Source: Aristolochia californica (lineage: Eukaryota > Streptophyta > Magnoliopsida > Piperales > Aristolochiaceae). From it: a stretch of DNA of 64,000 bases. The notes under the pieces are model-generated. The model made no database searches, was not told where the DNA came from, and was given only the letters and a program-made list of their open reading frames with translations. The stretch is taken from contig JARWKL010000015.1 in the NCBI GenBank assembly GCA_029961685.1, positions 10,662,801 to 10,726,800 on the forward strand. Reading direction: 5' to 3'. Below, piece by piece: positions 1 through 12,718 of the stretch. How positions within the stretch are numbered: the stretch's first letter is position 1; every line of letters starts with the position of its first letter. The translations under genes were made by a program, and so were the position numbers.

Positions 1-2232
1 AAATTTTTTTTGCATACTTGAACTTTAAAATTTTCATTTTGTTAACAAGAAAAGTTTGGATTTTAAAAAAAATTTGATATCCAAAATGAAAATGCACAAA
101 TGCTGAGTGAGATAATTCCAAAAAGTATCTCTGATTTTGAAGGGTAGGCAAAAAGTGGGTTGTTTTACTCTGGTAAATATCCAACCACACGTGAACATGA
201 GAATTTAATTTTTTCTACTCCTTGAAATTTTTGAATCATTAGGTCATTCGCATCTTCAACATGTTTCTGGCATGCATACCCACCACATTTAAAACATCTT
301 AGGATCAATTAGAAATCTCTTTCTCATAAAATTCCACCAAGCTATTAGGGGTTGTACTAGTGGACTTTCCCAAACATGTATAACAAAACTTTGGAGTTCA
401 TTTTTAGTGCGTGAAATAATTTTCTGCATTTAAATTTATTATTGTTTTCAAATTTTTTTGTGTACATGAACTCTAAAATTTTTATTTTGTTTACGAGAAA
501 AGTTTGGATTTGAAAAAAAATTGAACATCCAAAATAGAAATGAACAAATGCTGAGAGCGATAATTCCAAAAAGTATCTCTGATTTTGAAGGATAGGCAAA
601 AGGTAGTTTGGCTCTGGTAAATATCCAACCACATGTTAACTTGAGAATTAAATTTTTTCTAATCCTTGAAATTTCTGGATCATTAGGTCATTTGCAGCTA
701 CAAAATGTTTCTGGCATGCATACCCACCACATTAAAACAAGTTAGGATCAATTAGAAATCGCTTTCTTATAAAATTCCACCAAGCTATTAGGGGTTGTAC
801 TAGTGGAATTTCCAAAACTTGGATAACAAAACTTTGGAGTTCATTTTTAGTGCGTGAAATAATTTTCTTCACTTACATTTATTGTTGTTTTCAAATTTTT
901 TTGCGACCATGAACTCTAAAATTTTAATTTTGTTTAAGAGAAAAGTTTCATTTTGAAGAAAAATTGAACATCCAAAATGGAAATGCACAAATGTTGAGAG
1001 AGATAATTCAAAGAAGTATCTCTGATTTTGAAGGATAGGGAAAAAGTTGGTTGTTTGGCTCAGGTAAATATCCAACCACACGTTAACTTGAGAATTTAAT
1101 TTTTTTTACTCCATGAAATTTTTGGATTATTAGGTCATTCGCATCTTCAACATGTTTCTGGCATGTATACCCACCACATTTAAAACATCTTAGGATCAAT
1201 TAGAAATCTCTTTCTTATAAAATTCCACCAAGCTATTAGGAGTTGTACTAGTGGAATTTCCCAAACAGTGATAACAAAACTTTGGAGTTCATTTTTAGTG
1301 CGTGAAATAATTTTTTTCACTTAATTTTATTATTGTTTTCAATTTTTTTTGCAAACATGAATTCTAAAATTTTCATTTTGTGTAAGAGAAAAGTTTGGAT
1401 TTGAAAAAAAATTGAGCATCCAGAATGGAAATGCACAAATGCTGAGAGAGATAATTCCAAAAAGTATCTTTTATTTTGAAGTATAGGCAAAAAGTGGGTT
1501 GTATGGCTCTGGTAAATATCCAACCACACGTTAAGTTGAGAATCTAATTTTTTCTACTCCTTGAAAATTTGGATCATTAGGTCATTTGCTTCTTCATTAT
1601 GTTTCTGACATGCATACCCACCATATTCAAAACATGTTAGGATAAATTAGAAATATCTTTCTTATAAAATTCCACCAAGATATAAGGGGATTCACTTGTG
1701 GAATTTCCCAAACATAGATAAAAAAACTTTGGAGTTCATTTTTAGTGCGTGAAATAATTTTCTTCTCTTACATTTATTACAATTTTCAAATATTTTTTCA
1801 TACATGAACTCCAAAATTTTTATTTTGTTAACGAGATAAGTTTGGATTTGAAAAAAAATTGAACATCCAAAATGGAAATGCACAAATGCAGAGAGAGATA
1901 ATTCCAAAAAGTATCACTGATTTTGAAGGATAGGCGAAAAGTAGGTTGTTTGGCTCTGGTAAACATCCAATCACACGTTCACTTGAGAATTTAATTTTTT
2001 CTACTTTTTGAAATCTTTTTGATCATTAGGTCATTTGCATCTTCAACATGTTTGTGGCATGCATACCCACCACATTTAAAACATTTTAGAATCAATTAGA
2101 AATTCTTTCTTATAAAATTCCACCAAGCTATTAGGGTTTGTACTAGTGGAATATCCCAGACCTGGATAACAAAACTTTGGAGTTCATTGTTAGTGCGTTA
2201 AATAATTTTCTTCACTTACATTTATTATAGTT

Positions 2233-2311
2233 TTCAATTTTTTTTGCATACTTGAACTCTAAAATTTTCATTTTGTTTACGAGAAAAGTTTGGATTTGAA
2301 AAAAAATTGAA
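2233..2311. repeat. A-tract/T-tract inverted repeat, family A example
   Basis: TTCAATTTTTTTT at 2233-2245 is the exact reverse complement of AAAAAAAATTGAA at 2299-2311, a 13-bp inverted repeat around a 53-nt loop. Most units have a close version, sometimes with CAAATTTTTTT on the left arm. In family B the loop is about 50 nt longer because both B blocks lie inside it. Long A-tracts bend DNA, so this may be a curved or fold-back segment. That is inference. Confidence 0.7.
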
Positions 2312-5300
2312 CATCCAAAATGGAAATGCACAAATGCTGAGAGAGATAATTCCAAATATTATCTCTGATTTTGAATGATAGCCAAAAAGTGGGTTGTTTG
2401 GCTCTGGTAAATATCCAATCACACATTAATTTGAGAATTTAATTTTTTCTGCTCTTTCAATTTTTTTTTTTTATCATTCGGCCATTTGCATCTTTAACAT
2501 GTTTCTAGCATGCATACCCACCACATTTAAAACTTGTTATGATATTTTAAAAATCTCTTTCTTATAAAATTCCACAAAGGTATTAGGGGTTGTACTAGTG
2601 GACTTTCCCCAACATGGATAACAAATCTTTGGAGTTATATTTTAGTGTATGAAATAATTTTCTTCACTTACATTTGTTATTGTTTTCAAATTTTTTTTGC
2701 ATACATGAACTCTAAAATTTTCATTTTGTTTATGAGAAAAGTATGGATTTGAAAAAAAATTGAACATCCAAAATGGAAATGACAAATTCTAAAAGAGATA
2801 ATTCCAAAAAGTATCTCTAATTTTGAAGGGTAGGCAAAAAGTATGTTGTTTGGCTCTGGTAAATATCCAACCACACGTTAACTTGAGAATTTAATTTTTT
2901 CTACTCCTTGAAATTTTTGGATCATTAGGACACTTGCATCTTCAACATGTTTCTGGCATGCATACCGATCACATTCAAAACATGTTAGGATCAATTAGAA
3001 ATCTCTTTCTTATAAAATTCCAAAAAGCTATTAGGGGTTGTACTAGTAGACTTTCCCAAACATGGATAACAAAACTTTGGAGTTCATTTTTAGTGCATTA
3101 AATAATTTTCTCCACTTACATTTATTATTGTTTTCAAAATTTTTTGCATACATGAACTCTAAAATTTTCATTTTATATACGAAAAAATTTTGGATTTGAA
3201 AAAACATTGAACATCCAAAATGGAAATGCACAAATGTTGAGTGAGATAATTCCAAAAATTATCTCTGATTTTTATGGATAGGCAAAAAGTGGGTTGTTTG
3301 GCTCCATTAAATATCCAACCACAAGTTAACTTGAGAATTTAAAATTTTCTACTCCTTGAAATTTTTGGATCATTAGGTAATTTGCATTTTCAACGTATTT
3401 CTGGCATGCATACCCACCACTTTTAAAACAAGGTAGGATCAATTAAAAATCTCTTTCTTATAAAATTCCACCAAGCTATTAGGGGTTGTACTAGTGGAAT
3501 TTCCCAAACATGAATAACAAAACTTTGGAGTTCATTTTTAGTGCGTGAAATAATTTTCTTCACTTATTTTTATTGTAGTTTACAAATTTTTTTGCATGCA
3601 TGTACTCTAAAATTTTTATTTTGTTTACGAGAAAAGTTTGGATATGAAAAAAAATTCAACATCCAAAATGGAAATGCCGAAATGCAGAGAGAGATAATTC
3701 CAAAAAGTATCTCAAATTTTGAACGATAGGCAAAAAGTGGGGTTTTTGGCTCTGGTAAATATCCAACCACACGTTAACTTGAGAATTTAACTTTTTCTAC
3801 ACCATGAAATTTTTGGATCATTAGGTCATTTGCATCTTCAACATGTTTCTGGTATGCATACCTACTACATTTAAAACTTGTTAGGATCAATTAGAAATCT
3901 CTTTCTTCTAAAATTTAACCAAGCTAAGGGTTGCACTAGTGAACTTTCCAAACCATTGATAACAAATCTTTGCAATTCATTTTTAGTGCGTGAAATAATT
4001 TTCTTCACTTACATTTATTATTGTTTTCAAATTTTTTTGCATACATTAACTCTAAAATTTCATTTTTTTACGAGAAAAGTTTGGCTATGAAAAAATATTT
4101 AACCTCCAAAATGGAAATGCACAAATGCTAAGAGAGAGAATTCCAAAAACTATCTCTGATTTTGAAGGATCGGCAAAAGGTGGGTTGTTTGGCTCTGGTA
4201 AATATCCAACCACACACCAACTTGAGAATTTAATTTTTTCTACTGGAAATTTTTGGATCATTAGGTCTTTTGCATCTTTAACATGTTTGTGGCATGCATT
4301 CCCACCACATTTAAAACATGTTAGGACCAATTAGAAATCTCTTTCTTATAAAATTCCACCAAGCTATTAGGGGTTGTAGTAGTGGAATTTTCCAAACATG
4401 GATAACAAAACATTGGAGTTCATTTTTTGAGCGTGAAATAATTTTCATCACTTACATTTATTATAGTTTTCAATTTTTTTTGCATACATGAACTCTACAA
4501 TTTTCATTTTGTTTACGAGAAAAGTTTGGATTTGAAAAAAAATTGAATATTCAAAATGGAAATGTACAAATGCTGAGAGAGGTAATTCCAAGAAGTATCT
4601 CTGATTTTGAAGGATAGGCAAAAAGTGGGTTTTTTGGCTCTGGTAAATATCCAACCACACGTTAACTTGAGAATTTAATTTTTTCTTCTTCTCAAAATTT
4701 TTGGATCATTAGGTCATTTGCATCTTCAAGGTGTTTCTGGCATGCATACCCTCCACATTTAAAACATGTTATGATCCATTAGAAATCTCTTTCTTATAAA
4801 ATTCCACCAAGCTATTTGGGGTTGTAATGGAGGAATTTCCCAAACATGGATAACAAAACTTTGGAGTTCATTTTTAGTGCGTGAAGTAATTTTCTTCACT
4901 TACGTTTATTATAGTTTTCAAATTTTTTTGCATAGATGAACTCTTAAATTTTAATTTTGTTTAGGAGAAAAGTTTGGATTAGAAAAACAATTGAACATCC
5001 AGAATGGAAATGCACAAATCCAGAGAGAAATAATTCCAAAAAGTATCTCTGATTTTGATGGATAGGCAAAAAGTCGGTTGTTTGGCTCTGTTAAATATCC
5101 AATCACACATTTACCTGAGAATTTAATTTTTTTTACTCTTTGAAATTTTTTTGATCATGAGGTCATTTGAATCTTCAACATGTTTCTGGCATGCGTACAC
5201 ACCACATTTAAAACATGTTAGGATCAATTAGAAATCTCTTTTTTATAAAATTCCACCAAGCTATTAGGGGTTGTACTAGGTGACTTTCCAAACATGGATA

Positions 5301-5727
5301 ACAAAACTTGGAGTTCATTTTTAGTGCGTGAAATAATTTTTTCTTCACTTACATTTATTATAGTTTTTAAATTTTTTTGCATACATTAACTCTAAAATTT
5401 TCATATTGCTTAGAAGAAGAGTTTGGATTAGAAAAACAATTGAACATCCAGAATGGAAATGCACAAATGCTGAGAGGGATAATTCCAAAAATTATCTCTA
5501 ATTTTGATTGATAGGCAAAAGTCGGTTGTTTGGCTCTGTTAAATATCCAATCACACGTTAACCTGAGAATTTAATTTTTTCTACTCTTTGAAATTTTTTT
5601 GATCATTAGGTCATTTGAATCTTCAACATGTTTCTGGCATGCATACCCACCACATCTAAAACATGTTAGGATCAATTAGAAATCTCTTTCTGATAAAATT
5701 CCAGCAAGCTATTAGGGGTTGTACTAG

Positions 5728-6098
5728 TGTACTTTCCCAAACATGGATAAAAAAACTTTGGAGTTCATTTTTAGTGCGTGGAATAATTTTTTTCACTTAC
5801 ATTTATTATAGTTTTCAAATTTTTTTGCAAACAAGAACTCTAAAATTTTCATTTTGCTTACGAGAAAAGTTTGGTTTTGAAGAAAAATTGAACATCCAAA
5901 ATGGAAATGCACAAATGCTGAGAGAGATAATTCCAAAAAGTATCTCTGATTTTGAACCAAAGGTAAAAAGTGATCATTAGGTCATTTTCATCTTCAACAT
6001 GTTTCTGGCATGCCTACCCACCACATTTAAAACATGTTAGGATAAATTAGAAATCTCTTTCTTATAAAATTCCACCAAGCTATAAGGGGTTGCACTCG
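5728..6098. repeat. Shortened A unit, ~77-bp deletion at ~5,965
   Basis: Landmark spacing is 371 bp instead of 448. At about 5,958-5,977 the sequence passes from GATTTTGAACC through AGGTAAAAAGTG directly to ATCATTAGGTC. The GGCTCTGGTAAATATCC to CTCCTTGAAA part is lost. The bases beside the junction are also altered, so the break was not a clean slip. Confidence 0.85.
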
Positions 6099-8328
6099 TG
6101 GAATTTCCCAAACATGGATAACAAAACTTTAGAGTTCATTTTTAGTGCATGAAATAATTTTCGACCCTTACATTTATTACAGTTTCAGAATTTTTTTTCA
6201 TGCATGAACTCTAAAATTTTCATTTTGTTCACGAGATAAGTTTGGATTTGAAAAAAAATTGAAAACCCAAAATGGAAATGCACAAATGCAAAGAGAGATA
6301 ATTCCAAAAAGTATCTCTGATTTTGAAGGATAGGGAAAAAGTGGGTTGTTTCGCTCTGGTAAATATCCAACCACACGTTAACTTGAGAATTTAATTTTTC
6401 TACTCCATGAAATTTTTAGATCATTAGGACATTTGCATCTTCAATATGTTTCTGGCATGCATACCCACCACATTTAAAACATGTTAGGATCAATTAGAAA
6501 TCTGTTTCTTATAAAATTCCAAAAATCTATTCGGGGTTGTACTAGTGGACTTTCCCAACCATGGATAACAAAACATTGGAGTTCATTTTTAGTGCGTTAA
6601 ATAATCTTCTCCACATACATTTATTTGTTTTCAAAATTTTTTTCATACATGAACTCTAAAATTTACATTTTGTACACGAAAAAAGTTTGGATATGAAAAA
6701 AAATTGAACTTCCAAAATGGAAATGCACAAATGCTGAGAGAGATATTTCCTATAAGTATCTCTGATTTTGAAGGATAGGAAAAAAGTGGGTTGTTTGGCT
6801 CAAATAAATATCCAAACACACGTTAACTTGAGAATTTAAAATTTTCTACTAATTGAAATTTTTGGATCATTAGGTGATTTGCATCTTCAACATGTTTCTG
6901 GCATGCATACCCACCACATTTTTAACATGTTAGGATCAATTAGAAATCTATTTCTTAAAAAATTCCAACAAGCTATTAGGGGTTGTACAAGTTGAATCTG
7001 CCAAACATGGCTAACAAAACTTTGGAGTTCATTTTTAGTGCGATAAATAATTTTCTTCTCTTACATTTATTATAGTTTTAAAATTTCTTTCCATACATCA
7101 ACTCTAAAATTTTCATTTTGTTTACGAGAAAAGTTTGGAATTGAAAAACAATTGAACATTCAAAATGGAAATGCCCAAATGCAGAGGGACATACATCCAA
7201 AAATTATCTAGATTTTGAAGAATAGACAAAAAGTGGGTTGTTTGGCTCTGGTAAATATCCAACCACACATTAACTTGAGAATTTAATTTTTTTTGAGTCC
7301 TTGAAATTTTCGCATCATTAGGTCATTTGCATCTTCAACATAATACTGGCATGCTTACCCACCACATTTTAAACATGTTAGGATAAATTTGAAATCTCTT
7401 TCTTATGTAATTCCACCAAGCTATTAGGGGTTGCACTAGTGGAATTTCCCAAATAAGGATAATAAAACTTTGGAGTTCATTTTTAGTAGGTGAAATAATT
7501 TTTTTCACTTACATTTATTGTAGTTTTCAAATTTTTTGCATACATGAACTCTAAAATTTTTATTTTGTTTACGAAAAAAGTTTGGATTTGAAAAAAAAAT
7601 TGAACTTCCAAAATGGAAATGCACAAATGCTGAGAGAGATAATTCCAAAAAGTATCTCTAATTTTGAAGGATAGGCAAAAAGTAGGTTTTGGCTCTGGTA
7701 AATATCCAACTACACGTTAACTTGAGAATTTTATTTTTTCTACTCGAAATTTTTGGATCACTTGGTCATTTGCATCTTCAACATGTTTCTGCATGCATAC
7801 GCACCACATTTAAAACATGTTAGGATCAATTAGAAATTTCTTTAATATAAAATTCCACCAAGCTATTAGGGTTTGTACTAGTGGAATTTCCCAAACGTGG
7901 ATAACAAAACTTTGGAATTCATTTTTTGTCCGTGAAATAATTTTCTTCACGTACATTTACTATAGTTTTCAAATTTTTTGCCAACTTGAACTCTAAAATT
8001 TTCATTTTTTTTACGAGAAAAGTTTGGATTTGAAAAATAATTGTACATCCAAAATGGAAATGCATAAAATCTGAGAGAGATAATTCCAAAAAGTATCTCT
8101 AATTTAGTAGGATAGGCAAAAAGTGGGTTGTTTGGCTCCGATAAATATCCAACCACATGTTAACTTGAAAATTTAATTTGTTCTACTCCTTGAAATTTTT
8201 GGATCATTAGGTCATTTGCATCTTCAACAAGTTTTTGGCATGCATACCCACCACATTTAAAACATGTTAGGATCAATTAGAAATCTCTTTCTTATAAAAT
8301 TCTACCAAACTATTAGGGGTTGTTCTAG

Positions 8329-9135
8329 TGGAATTTCCCAAACATGGATAACAAAACTTTGGAGTTCATTTTTACTGCGTGAAATAATATTTTTGCATAC
8401 ATGAACTCTAAAATTTTCATTTTGTTTATGAGAAAAGTTTGGATTGAAAAAAAATTGAACTTCCAAAATGGAAATGCTCAAATGTTGGGAGAGATAATTC
8501 TAAAAAGTATCTCTGGTTTTGAACGATAGGCAAACAGTAGGTTGTTAGGCTCTGGTAAATATCCAATCACACGTTAACTTCAGAATTTAATTTTTTCTAC
8601 TTCTTGAAAGTTTTGGATCATTAGGTCATTTGAATCTTCAACATGTTTCTGGCATGCATACCCACCACATTTAAAACATGTTAGGCTCAAACATGGATAA
8701 CAAAACTTTGGAGTTCATTTTTAGTGCGTGAAATAATTTTCTTCACTTACATTTATTGTAGTTTTCAATTTTTTTTGCATACAAGAACTCTAAAATTTTA
8801 ATTTTGTTCACGAGAAAAGTTTGGATTTGAAAAAAAATTGAACATCCAGAATGGAAATCCACAAATTCTTAGAGTGATAATTACAAAAAGTATCTCTGAT
8901 TTTGAAGGATAGGCAAAAAGTAGGTTGTTTGGCTCAGTTAAATATCCAATCACATGTTAACTTGAGAATTTAATTTTTTCTACTCTTTGAAATTTTTTTG
9001 ATCAATAGGTCATTTGAATCTTCAACATTTTTCTCGCATGCATACCCACTACATTTAAAACATTTAAAACATGTTAGGACCTATTAGAAATCTCATTCTT
9101 ATAAAATTCCACCAAGCTATTAGGGTTTTAACTCA
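8329..9135. repeat. Pair of A units with two internal deletions
   Basis: Two units occupy 807 bp instead of about 896. One deletion of about 35 bp at about 8,388 joins GTGAAATAATA to TTTTTGCATAC and removes the CACTTACATTTATTATAG segment. The other, of about 60 bp at about 8,688, joins TTAGGCTCAA to ACATGGATAAC and removes the landmark itself. The landmark gap near 8,690 in array A is explained by this. Confidence 0.85.
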
Positions 9136-12100
9136 TGGAATTTTCCAAACATGGATAAAAAAACTTTGGAGTTTATTTTTAGTGCGTGAAATAATTTTCT
9201 TCACTTAGATTTATTATAGTTTTCAAAATTTTTTGCATACATGAACTCTAAAATTTTCATTTTGTTTACGTAAAAAGTTTGAATTTGAAAAAAAATTGAA
9301 CATCTAAAATGGAAATGCACAAATGCTGAGAGAGATAATTCCAAAAAGTATCTCTGATTTTGAAGGATAGGCAAAAAGTGGTTGTTTGAATCTGGTAAAT
9401 ATCCAATCACACGTTAACTTGAGAATTTAATATTTTCTACTCTTTGAAATTTTTTTGATCATTAGATCATTTGCATCTTCAACATGTTTCTTGCATGCAT
9501 ACCCACCCCATTTAAAACTGTTAGGATCAATTAGAAATTTCTTTATTATAAAATTCCACCAAGCTATTAGGTGTTATACTCGTGGAATTTCCCAAATATG
9601 GATAACAAAACTTTGGAGTTTATTTTTAGTACGCGAAATTATTTTCTTCACTTACATTTATTATAGTTTTCAAATTTTTTTGCATACATGAACTCTAAAA
9701 TTTTCATTTTGCTTACGAGAAAAGTTTGGATTTTTAAAAAAATTGAACATACAAAATGGAAATGCACAAATGCAGAGAGAGATAATTCTAAAAAGTATAT
9801 CTGATATTGAAGGATGGGCAAAAAGTGGGTTGTTAGGCTCTGGTAAATATCCAACCACACGTTAACTTGAGAATTTAATTTTTTCTACTCCTTGAAATGT
9901 TTGGACCATTAGGTCATTTGCATGTTCAACAAGTTTTTGGTATGCATTCCCACAACATTTAAAACATATTAGGATCAATTAGAAATCTCTTTTTTATAAA
10001 ATTCCACCAAGCTATTAGGGGTTGTACTAGTGGAAATTTCCAAACATGGATAACAAAACTGTGGAGTTCATATTTAGTGTGTTAAATAATTTTCTTCACA
10101 TACATTTATTATAGTTTTCATGTTTTTTTGCATACATGAACTCTAAAATTTTCATTTTGTTTACGAGAAAAGTTTGAATTTGAAAAAAAAATTGAACATC
10201 TAAATTGGAAGTGCACAAATGCAGAGAGAGATAATTCCAAAAAGTATCTCTGATATTGAAGGATAGGCAAAAAGTAGGTTGTTTGGCTCTCGTAAATATC
10301 CAACCACACATTAACTTGAGAATTTAATTTTTTCTACTCCTCAAAAGTTTTTGAATCATTTTGTCATTTGCATTTTCAACATGTTTCTGGCATGCATTCC
10401 CACCACATTTAAAACAAGTTAGGATCAATTCGAAATATCTTTCTTATAAAATTCCACAAAGCTATTAGTGGTTGTACTAGTGGACTTTCCCAAACATGGA
10501 TAACAAAACTTTGGAGTTCAATTTTAGTGCGTGAAATAATTTTCTTCACTTACATTTAATATTGTTTTCAAATTTTTTTGCATACATGAACTCTAAAATT
10601 TTCATTATGCGTACGAGAAAAGTTTGGATTTGAAAACAAATTGAACATCCAAAATGGAAATGCACAAATACAGAGAGAAATAATTCCAAAAAGTATATCT
10701 GATATTGAAGGATAAGCAAAAAGTGGGTTGTTAGGCTCTGGTAAATATCCAACCACACGTTAACTTGAGAATTTAATTTTTTCTACACCTTGAAATTTTT
10801 GGGATCATTAGGTCATTTGCATTTTTAACTTGTTTCTGGCATCCATTCCCACCACATTTAAAACAAGTTAGGATCAATTACAAATCTCTTTCTTAAAAAT
10901 TTCCGCCAAGCTATTAGGGGTTGTACTAGTGGACTTTCCCAAACATGGATAACAAAACTTTGGAGTTCATTTTTAGGGCGTGAAATAATTTTCTTCACTT
11001 ACATTTAATATTGTTTTCAATTTTTTTTTGCATACATGAACTCTAAAATTTTCATTTTGCTTACGAGAAAATTTAGGATTTGAAAAAAAAAATTGAACAT
11101 CCAAAATGGAAATGCAGAAATGCTGGGAGATATAATTCCAAAAAGTATATCTCATTTTGGACGATAGGCAAAAAGTAGGTTGTTTGGCTTTGGTGAATAT
11201 CCAACCACACGTTAACTTGAGAATTTAATTTTTTCTACTCGAAGTTTTTGGATCATTAGGTCATTTCTATCTTCATTCTGGCATGCATACCCACCATATT
11301 TAAAACATGTTAGGATCAATTAGAAATCTTTTTCTAATAAAATTCCACCAAGCAATTAGGGGTTGCACTAGTGGAATTTCCCAAACATGGATAAAAAAAC
11401 TTTGGAATTCATTTTTAGTGCGTGAAATAATTTTCTTTACTTACATTTATTGTAGTGTTCAAATTTTTTTGCGTACATGAACTCTAAAATTTTTATTTTG
11501 TTTACGAGAAAAGTTTGGATTTGAAAAAAAATTGAACATCCTAAATGGAAATGCACAAATGCTGAGAGAGATAATTCCAAAAAATTTCTCTGATTTTGAA
11601 GGATAGGCAAAAATTGGGTTGTTTGGCTCTGGTAAATATCCAATCACACGTTAACTTGAGAATTTAATTTTGTCTACTCTTTGAAATTTTTTTGATCATT
11701 AGGTCATTTGAATCTTCAACATGTTTTAGGCATGGATACCCACCACATTTAAAACATGTTAGGACCAATTAGAAATCTCTTTCTTATAAAATTCCACCAA
11801 GCAATTAGGGGTTGTACTTGTGGAATTTCCAAAACATGGATAACAAAACTTTGGAGTTCATTTTTAGTGCGTCAATTAATTTTCTTCACTTACATTTATT
11901 ATAGTTTTCCAATTTTTTTGCATACGTAAACTCTAAAATTATCATTTTGTTTACATTAAAAGTTAGGATTATAAAAAAAAATTGAACATCCAAAATGGAA
12001 ATGCACAAATGCTGAGAAAGATAATTCCAAAAAGTATCTCTGATTTTGATGCGTGGGCAAAAAGTGGGTTGTTTGGCTCTGGAAAATATCCAACCACACG

Positions 12101-12269
12101 TCAACTTGAGAATTTAATTTTTTTTACTCTTTGAAATTTTTGGATCATTAGGTCATTTGCATCTTCATCATGTTTCTGGCATGCATACCCACCACATTTA
12201 AAACATGTTAGGATCACTTAGAAATCTTTTTCTTATAAAATTCCACCAAGCTATTAGGTGTTGTACTTG

Positions 12270-12718
12270 TGGAATTTTCCTAACACGGATAACAAAACAT
12301 TGGAGTTCATTTTTACTGCGCAAAATAATTTTCTTCACTTACATTTATTATAGTTTTTAATTTTTTTTGCATAGATGGACTCTTAAATTTTCATTTTGTT
12401 TACGAGAAAAGTTTGCATTTGCTAAAAAATTGAATATTCAAAAATGGAAATGCACAAATGCTGAGAGAGATAACTCCTAAAATTATCTCTGATTTTGAAG
12501 GATAGGTAAAAAGGGGGTTGTTTGGCTCTGGTAAATATCCAACCACATGTTTACTTGAGAATTTAATTTTTTCTATTCCTTAAAATTTTTGGATCATTAA
12601 TTGATTTGCATCTTCAACATGTTTCTGGCATGCATACCCACCACATTTAAAACATGTTAGGATTAATTAGAAATCTCTTTCTTATAAAATTGAACCAAGC
12701 TATTAGGGGTTGTACTAG
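12270..12718. repeat. Example monomer of family A (449 bp)
   Basis: One unit cut at the landmark, given as a map of the family. In order it has: the segment after TACTAG with GGATAACAAAAC; the GTGCGTGAAATAA block (here mutated); CACTTACATTTATTATAG; a T-tract followed by GCATA; CATTTTGTTTACGAGAAAAG; an A-tract followed by TTGAA; CCAAAATGGAAATGCAC; GAGAGAGATAATTCC; the GGATAGG block; GGCTCTGGTAAATATCC; the CACACGTTAACTTGAG block (here CACATGTTTAC); GGATCATTAGGT; the AACATGTT/GCATGC dyad at 12616-12658; and TTAGGGGTTGTACTAG, where the next unit starts. The cut point is arbitrary. Confidence 0.9.
12616..12658. repeat. Inverted-repeat dyad, family A example
   Basis: AACATGTTT at 12616-12624 is the exact reverse complement of AAACATGTT at 12650-12658, giving a 9-bp stem over a 25-nt loop. 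AACATGTT is itself a palindrome. The loop holds GCATGC (12628-12633) overlapping ATGCAT, and TTTAAA spans its right edge. Most A units keep this arrangement with zero to three changes. It could extrude as a small hairpin or serve as a binding site for a dimeric protein; neither is shown by the sequence. Confidence 0.8.

Noticed and set aside
5663..5980. Plus-strand frame of 105 codons (and similar ones at 48,167-48,511 and 63,158-63,424)
   Set aside because: It runs across the landmark and the T-tract of an ordinary unit and is present only where a unit happens to lack a stop. The reading frame is not kept between neighbours.
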